Positions 24,961 through 33,997 of a stretch of DNA of 64,000 nucleotides are shown piece after piece (within the stretch, counting starts at the first letter, position 1; each line of letters starts with the position of its first letter). Origin of the DNA: Marinomonas flavescens. GTDB taxonomy: Bacteria; Pseudomonadota; Gammaproteobacteria; Pseudomonadales; Marinomonadaceae. The position numbers and the translations under genes are program-made. Under the pieces are notes generated by a model. The model saw only the letters and a list, made by a program, of their open reading frames with translations. It searched no databases and was not told the DNA's origin. Location: positions 248,001 to 312,000 of the forward strand of contig NZ_SJSB01000001.1 of assembly GCF_004352835.1 (NCBI RefSeq). Direction: 5' to 3'.

Positions 24961-25848
24961 ATGGGAATTACCCGACAACTGCTAATTCATACTTTTTTTG
25001 CCTTAGGGATTTTATTGCCTGCGAGTCAGGCGAGCGCGTTGATCCATTATCAATCGGATATAACGGATTCAAAATGGCTTTTATCAGGAAATATATTTTC
25101 CTGTAGTTTGACGCACCCAGTGCCCAATTATGGGGAAGGCCACTTCATTAAAGAAGCGGGCGAACCGATGAAATTTGTTTTGAAACCAGAAAATGAAAAG
25201 TTAGGTCCCGGTCAGGTTTATATCATTTCTCAAGCGGCAAGCTGGTCTCCTGGTGTGAAGCCGGAAACGCTCGATATTCTTCCGTATCCGGGATATGGCT
25301 TAACGGTAGAAGTCGGCGGTAGTGTTGCAGAGCGAATGCTGTCTAGTTTAGACAGTGGTCGTCAACCAGCGGTTGCTGGAACGGCATGGGAAAATCGTCG
25401 AGAAACCGTTGAGGTAAGCTTATCGAACATTAATTTTGCACCTGCTTACAATGAATTTCGTCGTTGCTTAGCTTCTTTATTGCCTGTTAATTACGATCAG
25501 ATTGCGCGTACAGCGGCTTTATTTCAGTCTGGTCACACGGATTTAACAGAAGGTATCAAGCATCGTTTAGATTTAGTGGCTTTGTATGTTTCTAATGATC
25601 CGACGGTTCAGTACATTTATATTGATGGTCACTCAGATAATATTGGTTCACGTCGAGATAACCGAGAGTTGTCTAAAGAACGCGCAGAAAAGGTAACCGC
25701 TTATCTTCTACAGAAAGGCGTACCGGTTAATAAAATCATTTCCCGATATCATGGGGATCGCTACCCAGCGGTGAGCAATAATTCAAAGCAAGGTCGAAAT
25801 CGAAATCGGCGAGTAACGATTCGCCTAGAGAAATTAAAAGATAATTAA
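24961..25848 (+). CDS. motY: Sodium-type flagellar motor protein MotY
   Basis: A 295-residue secreted protein. A signal peptide (residues 1-26, ending ASQASA) is followed by the MotY-specific N-terminal domain (WLLSGNIFSCSLTHPVPNYGEGHF) and a C-terminal OmpA-like peptidoglycan-binding domain (YIDGHSDNIGSRRDNRELSKERAEKV). In Vibrio, MotY forms the T-ring that holds the PomAB stator. The gene is away from other flagellar genes here, and its position divergent from rnt supports the assignment. A strong terminator follows. Confidence 0.9.
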   Translation: MGITRQLLIHTFFALGILLPASQASALIHYQSDITDSKWLLSGNIFSCSLTHPVPNYGEGHFIKEAGEPMKFVLKPENEKLGPGQVYIISQAASWSPGVKPETLDILPYPGYGLTVEVGGSVAERMLSSLDSGRQPAVAGTAWENRRETVEVSLSNINFAPAYNEFRRCLASLLPVNYDQIARTAALFQSGHTDLTEGIKHRLDLVALYVSNDPTVQYIYIDGHSDNIGSRRDNRELSKERAEKVTAYLLQKGVPVNKIISRYHGDRYPAVSNNSKQGRNRNRRVTIRLEKLKDN

Positions 25849-25874
25849 CGATAAGTTTTTAAAAAATCATCCAG

Positions 25875-25914
25875 AGCCCCTGTAATCATGTAATTATCCA
25901 CATGGTCAGGGGCT
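25875..25914 (+). terminator. Terminator after motY
   Basis: AGCCCCTG and CAGGGGCT close a larger loop and are followed by TTTTT. It ends 66 bp after the motY stop. Confidence 0.85.
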
Positions 25915-26041
25915 TTTTGCTTGCTATGAAAGAGTCGAAATCTTAAACTAAGCGCCCCTTTTTTTAATTTATTTGCGCCGCCATGTAATGGTTTCAAAGC
26001 ATTGGTGTGGGAGCGCGATCTCGTTGAGGAGAATAGAGATA

Positions 26042-27271
26042 ATGTCTGACGTGAAGAAGGTAGTGCTTGCCTATTCTGGCGGCCTGGATACTTCCGTAAT
26101 CGTGAAGTGGCTTCAAGAAGAGTATAATTGTGAAGTGGTTACCTTTACCGCTGATTTGGGTCAGGGTGAAGAGGTTGAACCAGCTCGCGCGAAAGCTCAA
26201 GCGTTGGGTATTAAGGAAATCTACATCGAAGATTTACGCGAAGAGTTTGTTCGTGACTTCGTATTCCCAATGTTCCGCGCTAACACTATTTATGAAGGCG
26301 AATACCTTTTAGGTACGTCTATTGCTCGTCCTTTGATTGCGAAACGCTTGATCGAAATCGCAAACGAAACCGGTGCAGATGCTATTTCGCATGGGGCAAC
26401 CGGTAAAGGTAACGACCAAGTACGTTTTGAGTTGGGTGCTTACGCGCTTAAACCTGGCGTGAAAGTGATCGCTCCTTGGCGTGAATGGGATTTAACGTCC
26501 CGTGAAACCTTAATGGCGTACTGTGCAGAACACAATATTCCTGTTGATTTCTCAACGAAGAAGAAAAAATCTCCTTATTCTATGGATGCAAACTTACTGC
26601 ACATCTCTTTTGAAGGTGATCAGTTAGAAGATCCGTGGACAGAGCCAGAAGACGACATGTGGCGTTGGTCTGTATCTCCAGAAGATGCGCCAAACGAAGC
26701 AACTTACATCGAAATCGGCTACGAAAAAGGCGACCCAATCTCTATTAATGGCGAAGCCATGTCACCAGCAACTATCTTGGAAACATTGAACAAGATAGGC
26801 GGCGCAAACGGCATTGGCCGTGTAGACATCGTAGAAAACCGTTTTGTTGGTATGAAAGCTCGTGGCTGTTACGAAACACCGGGTGGTTCTATCATGATGA
26901 AAGCGCATCGCGCGATTGAATCTATCACTTTGGATCGTGAAGCGATGCATTTGAAAGATGAGATGATGCCGCGTTACGCTAAAATCATCTACAACGGTTT
27001 TTGGTGGTCTGAAGAGCGTCGTATGATGCAAGCTATGATCGATGCGTCTCAAACTTACGTAAGCGGTACGGTTCGCCTTAAATTGTACAAAGGCAACATT
27101 ACCGTTGTTGGCCGTCAGTCTCCAAACAGCTTGTTCGATAGCTCGATTGCGACTTTTGAAGACGATGCCGGTGCTTACGATCAAAAAGACGCAGCGGGTT
27201 TCATTAAGTTGAATGCATTGCGTATGCGTATTGCTGCTCAAAAAGGCCGTAGCTTTTTAGACAAAAAGTAA
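26042..27271 (+). CDS. argG: Argininosuccinate synthase
   Basis: A 409-residue enzyme that joins citrulline and aspartate with ATP in arginine synthesis. The PP-loop ATP site is [14 protein letters not shown] (from residue 10), and other family signatures include [16 protein letters not shown] and [14 protein letters not shown]. The start is the ATG at 26042, behind GAGGAG; an earlier in-frame start at 25973 would add 23 untypical residues. It is of the 400-residue type common outside enterobacteria. It is monocistronic, with terminators on both sides. No ArgR box could be assigned. Confidence 0.97.
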   Translation: MSDVKKVVLAYSGGLDTSVIVKWLQEEYNCEVVTFTADLGQGEEVEPARAKAQALGIKEIYIEDLREEFVRDFVFPMFRANTIYEGEYLLGTSIARPLIAKRLIEIANETGADAISHGATGKGNDQVRFELGAYALKPGVKVIAPWREWDLTSRETLMAYCAEHNIPVDFSTKKKKSPYSMDANLLHISFEGDQLEDPWTEPEDDMWRWSVSPEDAPNEATYIEIGYEKGDPISINGEAMSPATILETLNKIGGANGIGRVDIVENRFVGMKARGCYETPGGSIMMKAHRAIESITLDREAMHLKDEMMPRYAKIIYNGFWWSEERRMMQAMIDASQTYVSGTVRLKLYKGNITVVGRQSPNSLFDSSIATFEDDAGAYDQKDAAGFIKLNALRMRIAAQKGRSFLDKK

Positions 27272-27288
27272 TCGCGTCTTAGTATTCT

Positions 27289-27328
27289 AAAAAACGCCTC
27301 ATTTTTAATCAGATGAGGCGTTTTTTTT
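27289..27328. terminator. Terminator after argG
   Basis: AAAAAACGCCTCAT pairs perfectly with ATGAGGCGTTTTTT, ending in a long T-run 18 bp past the argG stop. Confidence 0.93.
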
Positions 27329-27530
27329 ATCTTTTCAAAGAAGTTTTTACGATCGGTCAGGTATTTTTCTATTTGAAAAGACTGAAAAAAATGTTTTGAT
27401 TGAAGCTTGGGTTTTCATGCTGTCGTTTCTATTTTTCTTCACCCTAAATTCAGATCATTAGTGTATTTTTGAGAGCGCAGAAGCGGCCTGGTATGAGTCG
27501 TGTGAGCGTTAGCTTAAAAGAAGAGTAATT

Positions 27531-28442
27531 ATGACAATTTATAATGTTGGTTCGATTAATTTAGATCACCTTTATCAAGTGGATCATTTTGTCCGTCCGG
27601 GTGAAACCATGGCGTCGCAAAACTATCAGTGTTTGCTGGGTGGCAAGGGCGCTAACCAATCGGTTGCTTTGGCCAAAGCGGGTGCCGATGTTAAGCACGT
27701 TGGCGCGATACATCGCAGCGATCAGGCGGTGTTGGATCAACTGGCATCTCTTGGGGTGAATACGGATTTAATTGCCAAGCTTGATGTACCAACGGGTCAT
27801 GCCATTATCCAGCTCAATACAGAAGCAGAAAACGCAATTATCTTGTTTCAAGGGGCCAACCATGCGCTCACACAAGCGCAAGTGGATGCGGTATTAGCTC
27901 AAGCCACTGCAGGAGATTGGGTGTTGTTGCAAAACGAAACCAATCAAATTGAATACACTATGAAACAGGCGCAAGCGCACGGTTTGAAAGTGGCATTTAA
28001 TCCCGCACCGATGGACGCAGATCTAACAAAAAAAGTATTACCGTCGGTGGATTTGCTGATCGTCAATGAAGTAGAGGCCATGGATTTGCTTGGCGTCGCA
28101 GATATTGACACCGCCAGTCAAACATTGCCTACGGCGTACCCAGTTTTGTCCGTATTGATGACCTTGGGTAAAGCGGGCGTTCGTTATTTTCCAAAGCAAG
28201 AAGCGAGTCAGCGAATGGAGAGTCTTTTTGTTGAAGCCTTCTCTGTTGAGGCGGTAGATACCACGGCAGCAGGGGATACCTTTATTGGTTATTGTCTGTC
28301 TTCATTAATGAATAACGAAGACATGACAGTCGCACTGAAGCGTGCCTGTGCGGCATCTGCGCTTTGTGTGACCAAAATGGGTGCAGCCTCCGCAATACCA
28401 AGCAGTGCTGACGTTACCGAATTTTTAGCCAAACAGGCTTAG
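27531..28442 (+). CDS. Ribokinase-like PfkB-family sugar kinase
   Basis: A 303-residue PfkB-family kinase. GGKGANQSVALAKAGADV near residue 37 is the N-terminal PfkB signature, and DTTAAGDTFIGYCLSSL (about residue 242) carries the anion hole and catalytic aspartate. The closest known family is ribokinase, which phosphorylates ribose at O5. It lies 21 bp before a nucleoside hydrolase on the same strand. Together they would release ribose from nucleosides and phosphorylate it for the pentose phosphate pathway. The specificity is inferred from context. Confidence 0.88.
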   Translation: MTIYNVGSINLDHLYQVDHFVRPGETMASQNYQCLLGGKGANQSVALAKAGADVKHVGAIHRSDQAVLDQLASLGVNTDLIAKLDVPTGHAIIQLNTEAENAIILFQGANHALTQAQVDAVLAQATAGDWVLLQNETNQIEYTMKQAQAHGLKVAFNPAPMDADLTKKVLPSVDLLIVNEVEAMDLLGVADIDTASQTLPTAYPVLSVLMTLGKAGVRYFPKQEASQRMESLFVEAFSVEAVDTTAAGDTFIGYCLSSLMNNEDMTVALKRACAASALCVTKMGAASAIPSSADVTEFLAKQA

Positions 28443-28463
28443 TTTATAAAGAGGAAGTCGAAT

Positions 28464-29405
28464 ATGGCTCGTAAAATTATTATTGATACAGATCCCGGCA
28501 TTGATGATGCTATGGCGATCTTTTTTGCCTTTCAAGCGCCACAACTGGATGTGCTTGGATTAACCACAACCTTTGGTAATGTGCCGGTTGAACTGGCAAC
28601 AAAAAATGCCATCACATTGACTGAAATTGCCAAAGTGGATGTGCCCGTAGCACAAGGCGTTGCCGTGCCGTTAGTGATTGCACCGCGTCCGCATCCTGAT
28701 TTTGTTCATGGAGCAGATGGTTTTGGTAACATTGATTGGCCGGCACCAAAAGGCAAAGCGGTTGAGAAAAACGCGGCTCAGTTTATCGTCGATACGGTGC
28801 GTGAGTTTCCAGGTGAAGTGACCATCATTGCATTGGGGCCATTAGGTAATCTTGCTAAAGCGTTAGAGCTTGATCCAGAAGTGGCAAATCTTGTCGACGA
28901 AGTGATTCTGATGGGCGGTACGGCAATTGAATACGGAAACGTATCTCCTGTTGCAGAAGCCAATATCATGAACGATCCACACGCCGCAGATGCTGTGTTT
29001 ACCGCCCCTTGGCAGGTAACCATGATCGGTCTTGATGTGACCCATCAAGTGTTGCTTGATAACACAGTATTAGAGCGCATTAGGCAAGCTAATCCAGAGG
29101 AAGGCGGTTTCCTTTACGATTGCGCCCAGCATTACATCAACTTCTACAGCAGCCGTTTTGATATGAATGGTTGTTATTTCCATGATGCTTCTACTATTGC
29201 CTATGCGATGGACCCAAGTATATTTGGGGTTGAGCTAGGTGCCGTGCGCGTCGCGTGCGAAGGTATTGGCATTGGTCAAACAATCTTTGCGCCACAAGGA
29301 ATGGAGTTTCCAGAACCGCATTGGAACGATGTTCCTATGACGCAAGTTTGTATGGAAGTAGACAGCGAGCGTCTGCTTAAGCTATTTGAAACCACACTTT
29401 CTTAA
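28464..29405 (+). CDS. Inosine/uridine-preferring nucleoside hydrolase family protein
   Basis: A 313-residue nucleosidase that splits nucleosides into base and ribose. The N-terminal DTDPGIDDAMAIFFA holds the calcium-binding aspartates, and ALGPLGNLAKAL, EANIMNDPHAA and the later FHDASTIAYAMDP are family signatures. It follows the ribokinase-like gene closely with a good AGAGGAAG ribosome site, forming a salvage pair. Base preference cannot be read from the sequence. A terminator lies 20 bp after the stop. Confidence 0.92.
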   Translation: MARKIIIDTDPGIDDAMAIFFAFQAPQLDVLGLTTTFGNVPVELATKNAITLTEIAKVDVPVAQGVAVPLVIAPRPHPDFVHGADGFGNIDWPAPKGKAVEKNAAQFIVDTVREFPGEVTIIALGPLGNLAKALELDPEVANLVDEVILMGGTAIEYGNVSPVAEANIMNDPHAADAVFTAPWQVTMIGLDVTHQVLLDNTVLERIRQANPEEGGFLYDCAQHYINFYSSRFDMNGCYFHDASTIAYAMDPSIFGVELGAVRVACEGIGIGQTIFAPQGMEFPEPHWNDVPMTQVCMEVDSERLLKLFETTLS

Positions 29406-29425
29406 TAAAGGGTGGGAAGAATAAG

Positions 29426-29460
29426 AAAAAGGCATGGGAAGTCCTTCTCGTGCCTTTTTT
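29426..29460 (+). terminator. Terminator after the nucleoside hydrolase gene
   Basis: AAAAAGGCA and TGCCTTTTT flank a 16-base loop region with further partial pairing, and a T-run follows. Confidence 0.8.
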
Positions 29461-29532
29461 ATAGCTCGCTCTTCTCTCTGGCGTGTTAACCTTGCGTCAT
29501 TGGAAGACTGATTACATAAAGATGAGAATGAT

Positions 29533-29796
29533 ATGAAAATTTTAGTACGAAACTTAGCGCGTAACACCACTGAAGAAGAACTGTATAAATTGTTTTCTGC
29601 CCATGGCACGCTGCAATCTTGCACCTTGGTAATGGACAAAGAAACCGGTGAGTCAAAAGGTTTTGCGTTTATTGAAATGCCAAAAGTTGGTGAAGTAAAA
29701 ATTGCTATTAAAGCATTGAATGGTATGGATCTTGACGGCAGTAAAATTCGTGTTAAAAAAGCGGAAGACAAAGCTGAAGATAAATCAGAAGACTAA
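29533..29796 (+). CDS. RNA-recognition-motif (RRM) protein
   Basis: An 87-residue single RRM domain. RNP2 is KILVRNL at the N-terminus and RNP1 is SKGFAFIEM about residue 43; both hold the aromatic or hydrophobic positions that contact RNA. The short tail is charged (KKAEDKAEDKSED). Small bacterial RRM proteins bind single-stranded RNA and in cyanobacteria respond to cold; the role in this group is unknown. It is monocistronic, with a stem-loop (GTGATCA/TGATCAC, 29820-29849) after it that lacks a T-run. Confidence 0.92.
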   Translation: MKILVRNLARNTTEEELYKLFSAHGTLQSCTLVMDKETGESKGFAFIEMPKVGEVKIAIKALNGMDLDGSKIRVKKAEDKAEDKSED

Positions 29797-29861
29797 GCGT
29801 TATCGGTCATTGATTTAATGTGATCATCTACATGGACGTAGCTGATCACATTCTGTGTTAA

Positions 29862-30182
29862 TTAGTAATGGGCTTTCACAAAGTCTTTAATAAAGTCTAT
29901 ATCCTTATCTGAAATCGTATGAAAATCCAGTTTGATGTAATGCTTATTGTGTTCATTAAATACATCTAAGGTCGGGTCGCCTAACGCTTTAATTAGCGCG
30001 CTTTTCCCTTCATGAGTCGCATTCAATTCTAGCTTCACCATTTTAGACCCTTCTAGCCCTGATGGTGCTTCAACTTCAATATGCGTTACTGAAATGTGCG
30101 TGCAATGAATTGGCATTGTTTTACCATTCGTTAAATAAAGGGTGCCAGTCCAAAAACAACGTACGTAAGGTGGTGTTTTCAT
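29862..30182 (-). CDS. Small protein of unknown function, possibly PilZ-like
   Basis: A 106-residue protein I do not recognise with confidence. It is a single beta-rich domain (GTLYLTNGKTMPIHCTHIS, KMVKLELNATHEGK) with a C-terminal helix DKDIDFIKDFVKAHY. The layout recalls PilZ domains, but the RxxxR cyclic-di-GMP motif is absent. A clear ATG start and good codon use suggest a real gene. It lies alone between the RRM gene (convergent) and an empty 230-bp region. Confidence 0.55.
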   Translation of the reverse strand: MKTPPYVRCFWTGTLYLTNGKTMPIHCTHISVTHIEVEAPSGLEGSKMVKLELNATHEGKSALIKALGDPTLDVFNEHNKHYIKLDFHTISDKDIDFIKDFVKAHY

Positions 30183-30377
30183 TGTTATCTCTCTGCATTT
30201 CAGATAGCTAAATGAATTATTCAGTGGGCACCATTATAAAGAAAAGAAGAGCGACAAACAGAGGGGTTTTAGATAAATTGATAAAAATCGTGATGTTACC
30301 TTATAAGAATATTAGGGTAACACCACGAGGGTCTATTGATGCATTTACATTAAAGAGATAAATTTTTGGATTTCAGC

Positions 30378-30413
30378 AATAAGTGCTCAGCATAATAGCG
30401 CTGAACACTTATT
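30378..30413 (-). terminator. Stem-loop after the aminotransferase gene
   Basis: AATAAGTG and CACTTATT enclose a second pairing TCAGC/GCTGA, ending 3 bp past the stop codon. It lacks a clear T-run on the minus strand. Confidence 0.55.
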
Positions 30414-30416
30414 GGT

Positions 30417-31754
30417 TTAGGTCAGTTCTTTAATACTGTCACCCAAGGCATTGATCATGCTGTCCATTTCAGACTTCTCTGTGGTGAACGGTGGAGCAAG
30501 TTGAATCGTGTCGGCACCATAACGAACATAATAGCCTTTGTCCCACATGGACATCGCAATTTGGAATGGGCGTTTAGAAGGCTCGTTATCAACGGGGGCA
30601 ATGGTGATGCCAGCGGCGAAGCCATAGTTACGAATGTCGGTAATAATCGGACTGACATCTTTTAGCTGATGCACGCAATTTTCCCACGTCGGGCTCATTT
30701 CTTTTACCCGTTCGATGAGGTTTTGTTGTTTGATTTCTTCGAGGGATGCCAAGCCTGCCGCACACGCAATAGGGTGGGCAGAATAGGTGTAGCCATGAGG
30801 CACTTCGAGCATGTAATCGGCGCCGCCATTGTCCATGAAGGTGTCGTAGATTTCTTGCTTAAAGACCGCCGCGCCCATTGGAATCACACCATTGGTCACC
30901 TGTTTAGCAAGCGTAATCACATCGGGTGTAACGCCAAACGCTTCAGCGCCTGTTTTCGCGCCCATGCGACCAAAACCCGTGATGACTTCATCAAAGATCA
31001 GTAGTATGTCGTGTTGATCGCAAATTTCACGAAGGCGTTGCAAGTAACCTTGTGGTGGCACAATAACGCCCGCAGAGCCTGACATAGGTTCAACAATTAC
31101 CGCTGCAATGTTAGAAGCATCGTGCATAGCAATGAGGTTGAGCAGGTCTTCAGCGCGTTCTTTGCCTTGTTCCGCCATGCCTTTGGTGAACTCTGTTCCT
31201 GGCACTTGAGTGTGAGGTAAGTGGTAAGATTCTAAACCTTGGCCATAGAGCAATCTATTTGCTGGAATACCACCGACACTAAAACCCGAGACGCTGGCGC
31301 CATGATAGCCTTTGGCGCGACCAATGAATTTCACCTTGGTACCTTTGCCTTTTTTACGCCAATAAGCGCGGGCAATTTTCAGCGCTGTATCGACCGATTC
31401 AGAACCCGAACCGGTAAAGAAAACACGGTTAAGTTCTTTTGGCATGAATTGGGTGATTTTTTCAGCAAGTTCAAACGATTTTTCATGGCCATATTGAAAC
31501 GCCGGTGAGTAATCGAGGGTCTTAACTTGGTTGGCAACCGCTTCATTGATCGCTGGAACACTGTGACCTAAGCCACAGGTCCACAAGCCTGATAAGCCAT
31601 CAAAAATTTTACGTCCGTCGAGGTCGGTATAGTACTTGCCTTCGGCGGATACGATAAGACGTGGATCTGCTTTAAACTGACGATTGCCTGAGTAGGCCAT
31701 CCAGTGGGCATCAAGCTGAGCTTGAGTGAGTCGGGTTTTCGCAATATGGCTCAT
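30417..31754 (-). CDS. Omega-amino-acid-pyruvate aminotransferase (class III)
   Basis: A 445-residue PLP enzyme that moves an amino group from beta-alanine or another omega-amino acid to pyruvate. VFFTGSGSESVDTALKIARAYW binds the cofactor phosphate, IFDEVITGFGR holds the aspartate that contacts the pyridine ring, and LAKQVTNGVIPMGAA carries the PLP lysine. That last string matches the Pseudomonas beta-alanine-pyruvate enzyme as I recall it. The length is normal. It is monocistronic on the minus strand; an aldehyde dehydrogenase partner is not next to it. Confidence 0.88.
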   Translation of the reverse strand: MSHIAKTRLTQAQLDAHWMAYSGNRQFKADPRLIVSAEGKYYTDLDGRKIFDGLSGLWTCGLGHSVPAINEAVANQVKTLDYSPAFQYGHEKSFELAEKITQFMPKELNRVFFTGSGSESVDTALKIARAYWRKKGKGTKVKFIGRAKGYHGASVSGFSVGGIPANRLLYGQGLESYHLPHTQVPGTEFTKGMAEQGKERAEDLLNLIAMHDASNIAAVIVEPMSGSAGVIVPPQGYLQRLREICDQHDILLIFDEVITGFGRMGAKTGAEAFGVTPDVITLAKQVTNGVIPMGAAVFKQEIYDTFMDNGGADYMLEVPHGYTYSAHPIACAAGLASLEEIKQQNLIERVKEMSPTWENCVHQLKDVSPIITDIRNYGFAAGITIAPVDNEPSKRPFQIAMSMWDKGYYVRYGADTIQLAPPFTTEKSEMDSMINALGDSIKELT

Positions 31755-31889
31755 GGCAATCCTCTCTTAACTAGATAAATAATAAATCGATAAGGAGAGA
31801 ATGCCGCTAAGGAAAGTTTTAATAAATGCGATGTTCATTAATCATACTTTAGCATTTGGTTAACTAAAGCGATGAGGGCGAAGAGCTAA

Positions 31890-32525
31890 TCAGTCCGAGG
31901 TTTTTTCTTTAAACTCGCACAAATCTTCGATTATGCAGGCGTTGCATTTGGGTTTTCGGGCGACACAAATATAGCGGCCGTGAAGAATCATCCAATGGTG
32001 TGCATCAAGCAGGAATTCTTTGGGTACGAATTTCAGGAGTTTTTGTTCGACTTCTAACACATTTTTTCCGGGCGCGACCTTGGTGCGATTACCAAAACGA
32101 AAAATGTGGGTGTCTACCGCCATCGCTACTTGCCGAAAGGCGGTATTGAGCACTACGTTAGCGGTTTTACGGCCGACGCCGGGCAGAGCTTCTAGGGCTT
32201 CTCGTGTGTCTGGTACGACGCTGTTGTGTTGCTCCACGAGAATGCGACAGGTTTTAATCGCATTTTCAGCCTTAGCATTAAACAGGCCAATGGTTTTGAT
32301 GTAGCTTTTTAAACCATCCACCCCAAGCGCCAGCATGGTTTCTGGGGTGTTGGCGACAGGAAATAACTTGCGCGTGGCTTTGTTGACACTCACGTCGGTG
32401 GCTTGTGCCGAAAATAATACCGCGATCAACAATTCAAAAGGCGAACTGTATTCCAGCTCTGTCACAGGGTTTGGATTTTCGGCTCGTAGTCGAGCAAAAA
32501 TTTCATAGCGTTTCTCTTTATTCAC
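31890..32525 (-). CDS. nth: Endonuclease III, base-excision DNA glycosylase
   Basis: A 211-residue enzyme that removes oxidised pyrimidines. Helix-hairpin-helix LPGVGRKTANVVL carries the catalytic Lys120, Asp138 follows in AVDTH, and the [4Fe-4S] cysteines are 187, 194, 197 and 203; all positions equal those of E. coli Nth. The start is a GTG (32523-32525). It is the last gene after rsxE on the same strand, the order known from enterobacteria. The 80-bp gap to rsxE has a 14-bp direct repeat. Confidence 0.97.
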   Translation of the reverse strand: MNKEKRYEIFARLRAENPNPVTELEYSSPFELLIAVLFSAQATDVSVNKATRKLFPVANTPETMLALGVDGLKSYIKTIGLFNAKAENAIKTCRILVEQHNSVVPDTREALEALPGVGRKTANVVLNTAFRQVAMAVDTHIFRFGNRTKVAPGKNVLEVEQKLLKFVPKEFLLDAHHWMILHGRYICVARKPKCNACIIEDLCEFKEKTSD

Positions 32526-32566
32526 GGTTCGCCTCTGTGCTTATCAATTGCATTTATGCAAGCGTA

Positions 32567-32599
32567 TATCAAGTGTACAAAGTCGTATCAAGTGTACAA
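32567..32599. repeat. 14-bp direct repeat between rsxE and nth
   Basis: TATCAAGTGTACAA occurs at 32567-32580 and again at 32586-32599. It may be a regulator site or a chance duplication. Confidence 0.5.
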
Positions 32600-32605
32600 G
32601 CATGA

Positions 32606-33370
32606 TCAAGATGCGGCTTGGCCAGTAACTCGAACGCGTTTAGATTCTACTGGTCCTTGCTGAGCTTTTTGTGTGGCTAATCGTTTTTTCTCGCGCTCAT
32701 CCATGTAGTTTTTAAAGGCGATAAGAATACCAAGGCCAATAAACGCACCCGGTGGGAGCATAGCGAACAAAACGTTTGGATAGTCGCTAAAAACAACGAT
32801 TTTCCAGTTCAATGCAATAGGGCCAAATAGCAGTTGCATGTCAGAAAAGAGCGTACCTTGTCCAATCAATTCACGCATGCTACCAAGCACTACAAGAATA
32901 AAGGTAAAACCAAGGCCCATCATCATACCGTCTAATGCCGAAGGCAACACTGGGTTGCGGCTGGCAAAGGCGTCGGCGCGACCAAGAATCGCACAGTTGG
33001 TCACGATCAAGGGAATGAAAATCCCTAATATTTGATACAGCTCATAAGTGTAAGCCTGCATAATTAACTCAATGCAGGTGGTAAATGACGCTATGATCAT
33101 CACAAAAGCTGGCAGACGTACGGCATCAGCGACATAGTTACGAATCAGTGAGACCGCCACATTAGAACCGATCAAGACCACCATAGTCGCTAAGCCAAGC
33201 CCTAACGCGTTGACCACGGTACTGGTCACTGCCAGCATAGGACAAAGGCCAAGTAGCTGTACTAAAGCGGGGTTGTTTTTCCAGAGACCGTTATAAATGA
33301 TCTCGGAATAATTGGCGCTAGGAGGGGTGTCCTGCGTGGTTTCACTCGTTAAGGTATCTTCTGCACTCAT
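32606..33370 (-). CDS. rsxE: Rsx/Rnf electron transport complex subunit E
   Basis: A 254-residue membrane subunit, homologous to NqrD. The family core is the span from [22 protein letters not shown] to the phrase [20 protein letters not shown]. Six membrane segments are predictable. The Rsx complex couples electron flow between NADH or ferredoxin and ion movement, and in E. coli keeps SoxR reduced. It lies 9 bp after rsxG. The C-terminus is basic and slightly extended ([21 protein letters not shown]). Confidence 0.95.
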   Translation of the reverse strand: MSAEDTLTSETTQDTPPSANYSEIIYNGLWKNNPALVQLLGLCPMLAVTSTVVNALGLGLATMVVLIGSNVAVSLIRNYVADAVRLPAFVMIIASFTTCIELIMQAYTYELYQILGIFIPLIVTNCAILGRADAFASRNPVLPSALDGMMMGLGFTFILVVLGSMRELIGQGTLFSDMQLLFGPIALNWKIVVFSDYPNVLFAMLPPGAFIGLGILIAFKNYMDEREKKRLATQKAQQGPVESKRVRVTGQAAS

Positions 33371-33379
33371 GACAATATC

Positions 33380-33997
33380 CTAGCGCGCTAACAGCGAGTC
33401 TTTGTGTTTGTTGAAGTAAATAAGCGTGTGTCGTACGCCTTTAACCACGGCACGAGGGGTAATAGTTGCCCCGGTGAATTGATCAAACACACCGCCGTCT
33501 TTTTTGACATTCCAGCCAGCTAAATCCGGGTTTCCAATGGAGCGATTATTAAATTCTAAAATCCATTTGGATTTTTTCAGATCGACTTTATCGCCAAGGC
33601 CAGGGGTTTCTTGTTGGCTGATCACGCGAGTGCCGGTGACCACGCCGTTTTTATCAATTGCGACCAATAAGCCTAAGCTGCCATTATAGCCGCCGGGTGC
33701 GATGGTATCGAAGATGATGGCGCTAACGTCACCGTCTTTACGAGCGATGTAGATTTTTGATGCTTTAACACTGCCCAGCAGAGGATCAGCAGGGATCATT
33801 GCTGTTGATTTAGTCAGGTCGTTGTCGTACAAATCAGGAGGCAAAATTTCATTAAACGCCGCGACTTGTGCGGCAATCACATTGTCTTTAATAGTTTGTT
33901 CAGTGACCAAATGAATAGTGGCAATAAGACCTGCTGTGAGCACCGCAAAGATCCCCAAGCCAAGACTATTACGACGGATAGAAGCGAATAAATCCAT
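33380..33997 (-). CDS. rsxG: Rsx/Rnf electron transport complex subunit G
   Basis: A 205-residue subunit with one N-terminal membrane helix (SLGLGIFAVLTAGLIATIHLV) and a periplasmic FMN-binding domain. The flavinylation motif is FTGATITPRAV, with FMN expected on the second threonine. Other family phrases are GYNGSLGLLVAID and ETPGLGDKVD. It overlaps rsxD by one base, so translation is coupled. Confidence 0.95.
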   Translation of the reverse strand: MDLFASIRRNSLGLGIFAVLTAGLIATIHLVTEQTIKDNVIAAQVAAFNEILPPDLYDNDLTKSTAMIPADPLLGSVKASKIYIARKDGDVSAIIFDTIAPGGYNGSLGLLVAIDKNGVVTGTRVISQQETPGLGDKVDLKKSKWILEFNNRSIGNPDLAGWNVKKDGGVFDQFTGATITPRAVVKGVRHTLIYFNKHKDSLLAR

